NCBI GenBank assembly: GCA_003023725.1
Contig: PXYT01000006.1
Coordinates: forward strand, 1 to 64,000
Direction of reading: 5' to 3'
Length of the DNA stretch: 64,000 nucleotides
Source: Sulfobacillus benefaciens
GTDB taxonomy: Bacteria; Bacillota; Sulfobacillia; Sulfobacillales; Sulfobacillaceae
Shown here in pieces: positions 44,892-51,973 of this stretch. The position numbers were made by a program, and so were the translations under genes. Position 1 is the first letter of the stretch, and each line of letters starts with the position of its first letter. The notes below the pieces were generated by a model. That model was not told where the DNA came from, did not search any database, and was given only the letters and a program-made list of their open reading frames with translations.

Positions 44892-46196
44892 ATGACACTC
44901 GCGATAACAGGGTCGTCTAAATCATGGTTTGAGCGGGCTGCGCGCGTAATTCCGGGAGGGGTGAATTCACCGGCCCGGTCATTCCGCGCCGTAGGTGGCG
45001 ACCCCCCCGTGGTCATGGCACGCGGATTCGGTCCGTACTTTGAGGATGTCGACGGAAATGTCTACATTGACTATCTGGCCGCTTTTGGACCTCTGATATT
45101 AGGCCACGCGCACTCTCGGGTGGTGGAGGCCTTAAAAGACTACGTCGATAAAGGAACGGTGTGGGGAACACCTGCTGTGAAGGAAATCGAATTGGCGGAA
45201 ACTCTGGTTGAGTGTATTGATGGATTGGACCAAGTTCGCTTCACCTCGACCGGAACCGAGGCTGTGATGTCAGCTATCCGGTTGGCACGCGCTTTTACCG
45301 GACGCCCCCTCGTCATCAAATTCGAAGGGGCGTATCACGGCCACAGTGATGGAATGCTGGTCAAAGCCGGATCGGGTGCTTCGACAGTTGGCACCCAGGA
45401 CAGCCTCGGTGTTCCGCCGGGGGTGGTGAACGATGTGATCAGCCTGCCCTATAACGATATCTCAGTTTTGGAAGACACACTCAACAAAATTGGGGACCGG
45501 GTCGCATGTGTCTTGGCTGAACCCATCGTTGGAAACATGGGCATCGTGCCTCCGCGAGAAGGTTACCTAGAACGTATGAAGGAGCTGGCGCACCAGGCTG
45601 GAGCACTATTAATCTTCGACGAAGTGATTACCGCTTTTCGGTTCCATTATGGATCGGCCGGTTCATGGCTCGGGGTTATTCCGGATCTCTATGCTCTGGG
45701 TAAAGCGATAGGGGGCGGATTGCCGCAAGGGGCCTATGGAGGTCGTTTTGATGTCATGCAGTACGTCTCTCCTCTGGGAGGGATGTTTCAGGCCGGTACT
45801 CTGGCAGGCAACCCATTATCTGCGGTGGCCGGGCTGACAACCCTAAACGTGCTCCGCCAGGAGGCGCCGTATGACAGAATGGATCATCTGGCGGGCATCC
45901 TGTCGGATAGTATTATGGATATCGCCCGAGAGTATGGGCAGCAGGTGACTATCAATCGTGTGGGCTCTGCATTTACCGTGTTTTTCCAACAAGGCCCGGT
46001 GTACGATTTCACAACGGCCAAACAGTCTGACGCCGTTCTATTTGCCAAATTTCATCACTTGATGTTGGAACAGGGAATTTATCTGGCGCCCAGCCGTTTT
46101 GAAGCCTGGTTTGTTTCGGCGGCCCATACCGACCAGGACATTGAAAGAACGCTGGAGGCATGCCGTGAAAGTTTCAGGCGGCTGAGCCCGGCCTGA
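44892..46196 (+). CDS. hemL: Glutamate-1-semialdehyde 2,1-aminomutase
   Basis: HemL, 434 residues, PLP-dependent, makes 5-aminolevulinate for heme. VIPGGVNSPARSFRAVGG at the N-terminus, ERFTSTGTEAVMSAIRLAR-like region (RFTSTGTEAVMSAIR), FEGAYHGHSDG, IFDEVITAFR, and the lysine in ALGKAIGGGLP are all typical. ATG 44892 follows GGAGGAG. It is inserted between spoVT and the spoVB-like gene; other heme-pathway genes are not in this window, so this may be a second copy or a relocated single copy. Confidence 0.94.
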   Translation: MTLAITGSSKSWFERAARVIPGGVNSPARSFRAVGGDPPVVMARGFGPYFEDVDGNVYIDYLAAFGPLILGHAHSRVVEALKDYVDKGTVWGTPAVKEIELAETLVECIDGLDQVRFTSTGTEAVMSAIRLARAFTGRPLVIKFEGAYHGHSDGMLVKAGSGASTVGTQDSLGVPPGVVNDVISLPYNDISVLEDTLNKIGDRVACVLAEPIVGNMGIVPPREGYLERMKELAHQAGALLIFDEVITAFRFHYGSAGSWLGVIPDLYALGKAIGGGLPQGAYGGRFDVMQYVSPLGGMFQAGTLAGNPLSAVAGLTTLNVLRQEAPYDRMDHLAGILSDSIMDIAREYGQQVTINRVGSAFTVFFQQGPVYDFTTAKQSDAVLFAKFHHLMLEQGIYLAPSRFEAWFVSAAHTDQDIERTLEACRESFRRLSPA

Positions 46197-46232
46197 ACTC
46201 GCCTGAATCTCTTTCTCTCTTTATGGCGACTT

Positions 46233-46267
46233 AAAATGAACAGCTCTTGTGCAGGCTTGTTCATTTT
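46233..46267. terminator. Terminator-like hairpin behind hemL
   Basis: AAAATGAACA (46233-46242) and TGTTCATTTT (46258-46267) form a perfect 10-bp stem with a 15-base loop; the T-run is part of the stem, so it can act in either direction. Confidence 0.65.
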
Positions 46268-46324
46268 GTGGTCCTGGGATGAATATCCTCGAGGGAAAGG
46301 ATAAAGCAGGGCAGGTGGGCGGGT

Positions 46325-47836
46325 ATGAACAAGAGATCATTGTGGAGGGGTGCTTTTTGGCTGTCCGTCGGCGCACTTGTCTCGAAGTTAATAGGAGCCG
46401 TGTATCGTATTTTTCTGCCCAGAATTCTGGGAGATTACGGTGTGGGACTGTTTCAGATGGCGTACCCTTTGTATGCTTTGTTATTGGCAATTTCGGTGAA
46501 CGGAATACCCACTGCTTTATCCAAAGAAACGGCAGAAAAACTGTCCCACGACGAGATTACAGCAGCGGAACACTTGGCGGCCTGGACGCAAGTGTTTCTT
46601 GCCGGCGTTGGTTTGGTCGTGGCTGCCACTCTGGAGATCCTGGCTCCGTGGGTAGCACGTTACGTTTTCCATGAACCCGCAGCGACGCTTTCCATCCGGG
46701 CCCTGGCTCCGGCATTGGTTTTCGTGGCCTCGGAAGCCGGGTTGCGAGGGTATTTTCAGGGATACCAGGAAATGGCGCCGACGGCCTTGTCGCAAATCTT
46801 TGAACAAATCACCCGGGTTGCGGTGATGTTTCCGCTGGCTATGTTATGGTTGCCCAGGGGAACCGCATGGGGCGCTGCCGGAGCAACTTTGGGAGCCCCG
46901 GTTGGCGCAATGGCCGGGTTGCTGTTTTTGCTGATAGCCCGGTTGAGAAAAGGTTCTATTGTGCTGACCAGGCCGGTTCCCTGGCGGAGCATGGGCAGAC
47001 TGATTCGGGTGGCCGTGCCCATGTCTTTGTCTGGGCTGTTGTTTCCCTTGATGTTTCTTGCTGACTCCATGTTTGTTCCGCAGAGACTGATGAAAAATTC
47101 TTTGAGCTTGCACCGCGCCACTGCTTTGTTTGGGCGACTGAGCGGTGAAGCAATGCCACTCATTAATTTAACCATGGTAGTGGGAGCCGCGCTGGCGGTG
47201 TCATTGGTTCCCGCCATTGCTCAGGCGATGGCGGGTGGTGAGCGCGCTTTGGCCGACAGACGGGTAAATTTGGCACTGCATCTGATTTGGTTGTTCGCTC
47301 TACCCATGTCCGGGGGATTAATCATCATGGCAAGACCTCTGACTCGAATTTTGTATGGTGGCAGCGGCGCCGCTCATGCTCTCCAGATTCTGGCCATAGG
47401 GAGTTCCGTGCTTGCTGTACAACAAGTCCTGGGTTCATCGCTTCAGGCCAGCGGATATGGGTGGATTCCCGTAAAAAATTTACTGTATGGAACCTTGGTA
47501 AAATTTTCGTTGACCTGGTGGCTCACGTCCTTGCCCTCCCTGGGTATTCGTGGTGCGGCCCTGGGCACGGTTGCCGCGAGTATCCTTACAGCCTGGCTGA
47601 ATTGGAAGGATTGGGCGCAAATTGTGCATTCGCTGGAGAGTCCATTGAAAACCGCGGCCTGGCCCTTTGTGGGAACTGTTGTCATGGCTATGGCAATTCA
47701 GACATGGATCGGGTATGATCCCTTTTCGAGGGGGATGTGGACGACAATCAGTGCGATTTTTGTGGGGATTGCCGTATATTTTATATTAATGGCAGCTTTA
47801 GGGGAGTTAAAAGTGTTAAAGGGCTTGCGGGACTAG
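46325..47836 (+). CDS. SpoVB/YabM-like MOP-family flippase
   Basis: A 503-residue membrane protein with about fourteen hydrophobic segments of the MurJ/Wzx/SpoVB (MVF) superfamily. FWLSVGALVSKLIGAVYRIFLPRILGDYGVG is split by a helix break typical of SpoVB-like proteins, and FQGYQEMAPTALSQIFEQITRV is the mid-protein signature. It likely flips a lipid-linked wall or spore-cortex precursor. ATG 46325 comes after AGGTGGGCGGG. The place between spoVT and mazG corresponds to yabM in B. subtilis. Confidence 0.9.
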   Translation: MNKRSLWRGAFWLSVGALVSKLIGAVYRIFLPRILGDYGVGLFQMAYPLYALLLAISVNGIPTALSKETAEKLSHDEITAAEHLAAWTQVFLAGVGLVVAATLEILAPWVARYVFHEPAATLSIRALAPALVFVASEAGLRGYFQGYQEMAPTALSQIFEQITRVAVMFPLAMLWLPRGTAWGAAGATLGAPVGAMAGLLFLLIARLRKGSIVLTRPVPWRSMGRLIRVAVPMSLSGLLFPLMFLADSMFVPQRLMKNSLSLHRATALFGRLSGEAMPLINLTMVVGAALAVSLVPAIAQAMAGGERALADRRVNLALHLIWLFALPMSGGLIIMARPLTRILYGGSGAAHALQILAIGSSVLAVQQVLGSSLQASGYGWIPVKNLLYGTLVKFSLTWWLTSLPSLGIRGAALGTVAASILTAWLNWKDWAQIVHSLESPLKTAAWPFVGTVVMAMAIQTWIGYDPFSRGMWTTISAIFVGIAVYFILMAALGELKVLKGLRD

Positions 47837-47854
47837 GCTAAAACCCTATATTCT

Positions 47855-47883
47855 TTGGTATGTCAGGGATAACCTGGTATACT
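47855..47883 (+). promoter_or_regulatory. Promoter of mazG
   Basis: TTGGTA (47855-47860), 17-bp spacer, TATACT (47878-47883), between the flippase stop and the mazG start. Confidence 0.55.
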
Positions 47884-47916
47884 GAGATATCGCTTTGAGG
47901 AAAGGAGCCGGGAACG

Positions 47917-48762
47917 TTGCCCAAATGGACATTTCGCCCGTCATCCGGGGGGGAGGACCATTTTATTATCGAAGGCCCAGCTCTGGGAAGCAATTTGTAT
48001 CGCCACTTTGGTGCCTGTTTCCCCGGGAATTCTCGAGCGATTGTTTTTCCCCATGAGGGAACCCCTACAGAATTAGATTGGCGGGAACTCAAAGAGATAG
48101 AGCTGCAACCGGGCGATCGCCTGGAACTTCCCGGCAATCCGACATCCATCGGGCCATTGGAGCATGTGATGGCACGCCTCTTGGATGAAGACGGCTGTCC
48201 CTGGGATCGTGAACAGACTCCTTTGTCGTTGGTGCGCTATTTGCTCGACGAGAGTTACGAAGCGGGTGAGGCGCTGGTTGCGGGAGATGAAGCTGGTCTA
48301 GCCGATGAACTGGGAGATGTTCTGTTGCAAGTTGTGTTTCACAGTGCAATCGCCGAACGGTTTTCCATGACTGATGTTGTTGCGAGCCAGGTCGACAAAC
48401 TGATTAGACGTCACCCCCACGTGTTTTCAGGCGAACACTGGACGGCGTCAGCGGTGAATGAACAGTGGGAGCGATTGAAAGCATTGGATCCTCCCAGAGA
48501 ACAATCGGCGGAATGGGTTTACCCTAGCCTAGCCTGGGCTAGGCGGCTTAGCAAACGGGGTATTGTTCCATCGAGTGACGTTTTTGAGGCCGTTTCCGAG
48601 TTCCTGAAGGTTTATATTGGAAATAATGAGGGAAAACTGGAAGAAACGCTAGCCGACGCAGCCTGGGCCGTCGCTGATGTAAGCCGACAGCATCATCAGG
48701 ATGTGGAGTGGTCATTGTGGAAACGTCTCGCGTTTTTCAACAGGGGCAACACTTTTTCCTAA
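47917..48762 (+). CDS. mazG: MazG-family NTP pyrophosphohydrolase (YabN-like, reduced N-terminus)
   Basis: A 281-residue protein whose middle holds the MazG core: DEDGCPWDREQTPLSLVRYL, LDESYEAGEAL, DELGDVLLQVVFHS (metal ligands E, E and D), and the RRHPHVF segment. It hydrolyses NTPs to NMP and pyrophosphate. B. subtilis YabN has a large N-terminal SAM-methylase-like domain; here only about 90 residues precede MazG, so the methylase part is missing or replaced. A degenerate second MazG half follows. TTG 47917 lies after AAGGAG. Confidence 0.88.
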   Translation: MPKWTFRPSSGGEDHFIIEGPALGSNLYRHFGACFPGNSRAIVFPHEGTPTELDWRELKEIELQPGDRLELPGNPTSIGPLEHVMARLLDEDGCPWDREQTPLSLVRYLLDESYEAGEALVAGDEAGLADELGDVLLQVVFHSAIAERFSMTDVVASQVDKLIRRHPHVFSGEHWTASAVNEQWERLKALDPPREQSAEWVYPSLAWARRLSKRGIVPSSDVFEAVSEFLKVYIGNNEGKLEETLADAAWAVADVSRQHHQDVEWSLWKRLAFFNRGNTFS

Positions 48763-48846
48763 AGGACAGAGGATTTTTTCTTGATCTTGGCGAATAACGA
48801 GCATGAACCGCAACAAATTTGAGTGAATGATACAGGAGGGATGGTC

Positions 48847-49122
48847 TTGAATAAAGCGGATTTGGTGTCAAGCGTGGCGGATCGGGCTGGAATGAGCAAG
48901 AAGGATGCGGAACGAGCGGTGAACGCGATGGTCGAAGCGATTGAAGAAGCCTTGACCAAAGGGGACAAGGTTTCTCTCGTGGGTTTTGGGACGTTCGAAG
49001 TGCGTGAAAGGGCTGCTCGAATTGGACGTAATCCCCGGACAGGTGACACCCTGGAAATTGCGGGAGGCAAGGTGCCTGCGTTTAAAGCTGGCAAAGCCCT
49101 GAAGGAGTCCGTAGCCAAATAA
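48847..49122 (+). CDS. hup: HU-family DNA-binding protein
   Basis: HU, 91 residues, a histone-like DNA-bending dimer. NKADLVSSVADRAG at the N-terminus, the VGFGTFEVRERAARIGRNP beta-arm base, and KVPAFKAGKALKE at the end are standard. TTG 48847 lies exactly seven bases after AGGAGG and gives the family N-terminus MNKADL; two upstream in-frame starts would give unusual N-terminal tails. A strong terminator follows. In B. subtilis no HU gene lies between mazG and rqcP, but this is common in clostridia. Confidence 0.95.
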   Translation: MNKADLVSSVADRAGMSKKDAERAVNAMVEAIEEALTKGDKVSLVGFGTFEVRERAARIGRNPRTGDTLEIAGGKVPAFKAGKALKESVAK

Positions 49123-49136
49123 TTTGGCAATACGTA

Positions 49137-49162
49137 GCCCTGCACTCTGCAGGGCTTTTTTT
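49137..49162 (+). terminator. Intrinsic terminator behind hup
   Basis: GCCCTGCA (49137-49144), loop CTC, TGCAGGGC (49148-49155), then seven T. Confidence 0.93.
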
Positions 49163-49309
49163 AGTGGAAAACGTCCAGTCAAGACAAGGGAAGGCAAGGG
49201 GGAATCGTGCTCCGTGACAAATATGCCGAAACGACCGGCTCGATTACCCAGGGCATTACTCAACAATATTGCCGAGTCTTGCAATGATAAGGAGAGGGTG
49301 GGGGGCAGT

Positions 49310-49417
49310 ATGAACAAATACATGGTTCGGCTTGACGACGGCAGCCCGCTTTTCTCTTCATTCCGAAAAACAGGGGATTGTTGCGAGCATTCAGAGAGAG
49401 AAGAGGGATTTATTTGA
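49310..49417 (+). CDS. Possible 35-codon small ORF coupled to rqcP
   Basis: ATG 49310 opens a frame of 35 codons whose TGA (49415-49417) overlaps the rqcP TTG start (49414) in a TTGA arrangement, the same type of overlap that couples real genes here. A purine-rich AAGGAGAGGGTGG lies upstream but ten or more bases too far. The peptide (beginning MNKYMVRLDDGSP) has no known match that I recognise. It may be a leader peptide or chance. Confidence 0.3.
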   Translation: MNKYMVRLDDGSPLFSSFRKTGDCCEHSEREEGFI

Positions 49418-49653
49418 GGATTGATAAGTTTTTAAAGGTGAGCCGCATGATCAAACGCAGGACTCTAGCCAATGAGATCTGTGACAAGGGGCGGGTTTTC
49501 GTCAATGGCAAAGTAGTCAAAGCAGGTTATGAGGTTCATGTCGGTGATCAGATAGAGGTGCACTTGCCCGCTGGAACCAGGCGTGTGGTTATCGACCGGA
49601 TTGCGGAAAACATTCCTGCCAACCGGGCTTCAGAACTCTTTCACGAGGTCTAG
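49414..49653 (+). CDS. rqcP: S4-domain ribosome quality control factor RqcP (YabO)
   Basis: A 79-residue S4 RNA-binding protein: LRIDKFLKVSRMIKRRTLAN ... GRVFVNGKVVKAGYEVHVGDQIEV. RqcP binds the tRNA-side of split 50S subunits and helps RqcH add alanine tails to stalled chains. TTG 49414 is chosen because GAGGG lies seven bases upstream and it gives the normal family start (M-R-L/I-D-K). The site between mazG and yabP is as in B. subtilis. Confidence 0.9.
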   Translation: MRIDKFLKVSRMIKRRTLANEICDKGRVFVNGKVVKAGYEVHVGDQIEVHLPAGTRRVVIDRIAENIPANRASELFHEV

Positions 49654-49708
49654 CTCAAAGATTTTTGGCATAGTCTTCTATGACATCCCAGGAAAGTGAG
49701 GCCATGTC

Positions 49709-49993
49709 ATGGCGGACGAAAAACGTGAAAGAGCGCGCCATCACGCGCTTACACTGACGAACCGGGCGCAATTGTCCATTGAAGGGGTGCAGCATGTTGA
49801 GAATTTTGATGACGACGTGATTTTGCTGTCTACAGATATGGGAATTCTGACGATCAAAGGGCATAAATTACGTATTCAGCAACTCGATTTGGATTCAGGC
49901 AGTTTTATCGCCGAGGGTGACATCGACTCACTTATCTATTCCCGGAAAAGGTCTGCTAAAGCCGAGGGAACCTGGGCCCGGTTGTGGCGTTAG
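49709..49993 (+). CDS. yabP: Sporulation protein YabP
   Basis: A 94-residue YabP family protein, complete. HHALTLTNRAQLSIEGVQHVENFDDDVILLST and MGILTIKGHKLRIQQLDLDSG are the family core; it shares fold and partners with YqfC. In B. subtilis it is made under sigma-E in the mother cell and needed for spore cortex/coat steps. ATG 49709 follows GTGAGG. It ends 14 bp before the yabQ start, and the two are one unit. Confidence 0.92.
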   Translation: MADEKRERARHHALTLTNRAQLSIEGVQHVENFDDDVILLSTDMGILTIKGHKLRIQQLDLDSGSFIAEGDIDSLIYSRKRSAKAEGTWARLWR

Positions 49994-50007
49994 GAGGGAG
50001 GGGTGTG

Positions 50008-50454
50008 ATGTTGCCCCTGGTGAGCATCCAGGCCTGGGTTTTAACCGGAATGGCACTAGGCTTTTTTTCGACGTTATATGGCGCTATGCGGTCTGAATGG
50101 CACATATGGCGGATTTGTGCACATATTTTGGACTGGTTGTGGTTTGTGTTTGCTGCGATCTTTATTCTTGGGGTTTATTTCTGGACAGGCTGGGGTGCCT
50201 TTCGCATGTGGAGCATGCCAATCATGGCCTTGGGATACGGCCTGTGGGTCTGGATGGCAGCACCATTGGCCTTTCGCGCCGTGTCGAAATTGTTGTCTAT
50301 GGAAGCCCGTGTAGTGTTTTATATCACATACCCGCTTCGTGGATTCACTCTAGGTATCCGAGGCATCTATAACAAATTCCGGGATGGTATAACCAGAAGA
50401 CTCCACACGACCAAAAAACCCCCGTCTCCTCCTCCAAATTCTCCCCAAATGTAG
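50008..50454 (+). CDS. yabQ: Spore cortex biosynthesis protein YabQ
   Basis: A 148-residue membrane protein with four hydrophobic segments (about 8-28, 40-60, 65-90, 95-115) and a basic, proline-rich cytoplasmic tail. The MALGFFSTLYGAMR and LDWLWFVFAAIFILGVYFW segments match the YabQ family, required for cortex formation. ATG 50008 follows AGGAGGGAGGGG. It lies between yabP and the HTH/divIC genes. Confidence 0.87.
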   Translation: MLPLVSIQAWVLTGMALGFFSTLYGAMRSEWHIWRICAHILDWLWFVFAAIFILGVYFWTGWGAFRMWSMPIMALGYGLWVWMAAPLAFRAVSKLLSMEARVVFYITYPLRGFTLGIRGIYNKFRDGITRRLHTTKKPPSPPPNSPQM

Positions 50455-50483
50455 TGACGAACACTTGGAGAGTCCTTTATAAT
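50454..50483 (+). promoter_or_regulatory. Promoter ahead of the HTH-divIC pair
   Basis: A perfect TATAAT (50478-50483) has GTGACG (50454-50459) 18 bp upstream, overlapping the yabQ stop. Transcription would start near 50490, just before the DnaA-box-like cluster. Confidence 0.5.
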
Positions 50484-50514
50484 GAAAAGGTCATGTAGTC
50501 ATTTTGTCATAATT

Positions 50515-50546
50515 TTGTACACAGGTTGTACACAGTCTGTGGATAA
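50515..50546. promoter_or_regulatory. Cluster of three DnaA-box-like 9-mers
   Basis: TTGTACACA occurs at 50515-50523 and again at 50526-50534 (11-bp period), and TGTGGATAA at 50538-50546 is the exact complement of the consensus DnaA box TTATCCACA. The first two differ from consensus only at position 3. All three lie in the leader of the HTH gene, between its probable transcription start and ribosome binding site. Confidence 0.55.
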
Positions 50547-50558
50547 CCGGGAGAAACC

Positions 50559-50792
50559 ATGCAAATTGAAATTCGGGGTCTGGAGAAACTCTCGTTCCGG
50601 GAACGGCAAGTGGTGGCGTTAAAGGAAACTGGCGTTTCCAGTGACGCAGTGGCTAAACGATTGGGGCTCTCTCCGGCTACCGTTGCGACTCTTTACAGTC
50701 GGGCCAAAACGAAAGGTTATCAGGTTGTACTGGTGATAAGCGGGGATCCATTGGGGGTCATGGCTGAAGAGGAGGAAGGGGAGGACATTTAG
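50559..50792 (+). CDS. Small sigma-70 region 4/LuxR-type HTH protein
   Basis: A 77-residue protein. Residues 8-50 (LSFRERQVVALKETGVSSDAVAKRLGLSPATVATLYSRAK, given here in parts: RERQVVALKE, AKRLGLSPATV) form a helix-turn-helix like sigma factor region 4 or the LuxR/GerE domain; the rest is a short beta-like stretch and an acidic tail. Such short lone HTH proteins may be regulators that act with RNA polymerase. ATG 50559 follows GGGAGA. Its stop overlaps the divIC start by one base, so the two are coupled. B. subtilis has no such gene at this place. Confidence 0.75.
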   Translation: MQIEIRGLEKLSFRERQVVALKETGVSSDAVAKRLGLSPATVATLYSRAKTKGYQVVLVISGDPLGVMAEEEEGEDI

Positions 50793-51085
50793 TGGCGGTT
50801 GAGAAAAAAGTGGCCTTGGAGAAAAAGAAGAGATTTCGCTGGCGTTGGAAGTGGAAGCGGCTTATTACTCTCTTTGCGCTGGCCTACCTAGGATTTTGGA
50901 GCATCCAGTCTGGGCTGCATATTTGGGTTTTGAGTCATGATGAGGCGAGCTTGACTCACAATATCCAAGTGGTGCAATCACAAGATACGCGGCTAAATCA
51001 GGATATTAGAGAACTCCGGAATCCGGCCATGGTCAAAAAAATGATTACGGGGCAAATACCCGTTCCTAATGCCAACGTACCGTAA
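50792..51085 (+). CDS. divIC: Septum formation initiator DivIC (FtsB-like)
   Basis: A 97-residue bitopic protein: a very basic cytoplasmic N-terminus, one transmembrane helix (about 28-46), then a short outside coiled-coil (about 50-80, NIQVVQSQDTRLNQDIRELR) and a tail. This is the FtsB/DivIC layout; the protein works with FtsL and DivIB in the divisome. The match is by architecture and gene position rather than strong sequence identity. GTG 50792 overlaps the previous TAG and has GGAGG seven bases upstream. Confidence 0.78.
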   Translation: MAVEKKVALEKKKRFRWRWKWKRLITLFALAYLGFWSIQSGLHIWVLSHDEASLTHNIQVVQSQDTRLNQDIRELRNPAMVKKMITGQIPVPNANVP

Positions 51086-51159
51086 TCAAGCTGGATTAGC
51101 CATGATGGGTGATATTTCCTATGTCTGGAGCTAACCGAGGTGAGCGGCTTTATCGACGA

Positions 51160-51188
51160 TTGACAGGTGCGCCGCCGGCATTTATAAT
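51160..51188 (+). promoter_or_regulatory. Perfect-consensus sigma-A promoter of yabR
   Basis: TTGACA (51160-51165), 17 bp, TATAAT (51183-51188). This is the only promoter in the window that matches consensus at all twelve positions. Confidence 0.93.
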
Positions 51189-51239
51189 ATTCACAACGTG
51201 AGGCTAGTTATGTTTTAGTAGGAGGACTATATAAGACGT

Positions 51240-51665
51240 ATGCCGTCTGAACTTGAAGTTGGGCAGGTCGTTGAAGGAACTATAAGCGGTATAGCGCCTT
51301 TTGGTGCTTTTGTTGTTTTGCCCACAGGAAAGACTGGGCTGGTTCATATCTCGGAAGTGGCAGATGCATACGTTAAAGACATCAAGGATTACCTGAAAGA
51401 AAGCGATAAGGTTACCGTGAAGGTTTTATCGATGGATCCTTCCGGTAAAATTGCGCTTTCTATTCGTCAGGCTTTGCCCAAAGCACAGCGAGAAGGCACG
51501 TCAACGCGCGAAACCCCGCATCGCGAACGCCGGTCTGGCGGATCTTCTTCTCAACCGTCATTTGAAGACAAAATGCAGCGGTTTATGAAAGACAGTGAGG
51601 ACCGATTGCAGGATTTGCGGAGAAATACGGAATCGAAACGGGGCGGCCGTGGAGCGAGCCGCTGA
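51240..51665 (+). CDS. yabR: S1 RNA-binding domain protein YabR
   Basis: A 141-residue protein with one S1 domain (residues 5-78: GQVVEGTISGIAPFGAFV, GKTGLVHISEVAD, GKIALSIRQA) and a basic, Ser/Arg-rich, likely disordered tail. It probably binds RNA, perhaps on ribosomes. ATG 51240 is 14 bases from AGGAGG; an in-frame ATA at 51231 is five bases away, so the real start may be there. The gene after divIC is the same in B. subtilis. A consensus promoter suggests high expression. Confidence 0.9.
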   Translation: MPSELEVGQVVEGTISGIAPFGAFVVLPTGKTGLVHISEVADAYVKDIKDYLKESDKVTVKVLSMDPSGKIALSIRQALPKAQREGTSTRETPHRERRSGGSSSQPSFEDKMQRFMKDSEDRLQDLRRNTESKRGGRGASR

Positions 51666-51674
51666 ATAGTATTT

Positions 51675-51763
51675 GCCGGGATGGCGGAATAGGCAGACGC
51701 AGAGGACTTAAAATCCTCCGGGCAGGAATGCTCGTACCGGTTCAAGTCCGGTTCCCGGCACCA
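51675..51763 (+). tRNA. tRNA-Leu (anticodon TAA)
   Basis: An 89-base tRNA with encoded CCA. Acceptor GCCGGGA pairs with TCCCGGC; anticodon TAA lies at 51709-51711 in the loop CTTAAAA between GAGGA and TCCTC; a long class II variable arm (GGGCAGGAATGCTC) marks Leu; the T-loop is GGTTCAAGTCC. Confidence 0.97.
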
Positions 51764-51767
51764 AAAT

Positions 51768-51794
51768 TTACGCGTTAATTACGCGTAATTTTTT
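51768..51794 (+). terminator. Intrinsic terminator behind tRNA-Leu
   Basis: TTACGCGT (51768-51775), loop TAATT, ACGCGTAA (51781-51788), then TTTTTT. Confidence 0.88.
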
Positions 51795-51973
51795 CTGCTT
51801 CTTAAGATTTTTCTCATGTTCCCCTCGTAATGTTTATAACGTTAAGAACGATCAGCCAGACAGACAAACGGCAATGAATGACCGTGGTAAACCTTCTGGG
51901 TTATTTCCGAAAGAAACTCCCCGGACGCTGCGAAACATTTATTATGGGTATAGAGATATCGAGGGGGATTTGA

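Noticed and set aside
50538-50546. The DnaA-box cluster as a chromosomal origin.
   Set aside because: dnaA and dnaN are not nearby and no AT-rich unwinding region adjoins it; three sites are too few for oriC.
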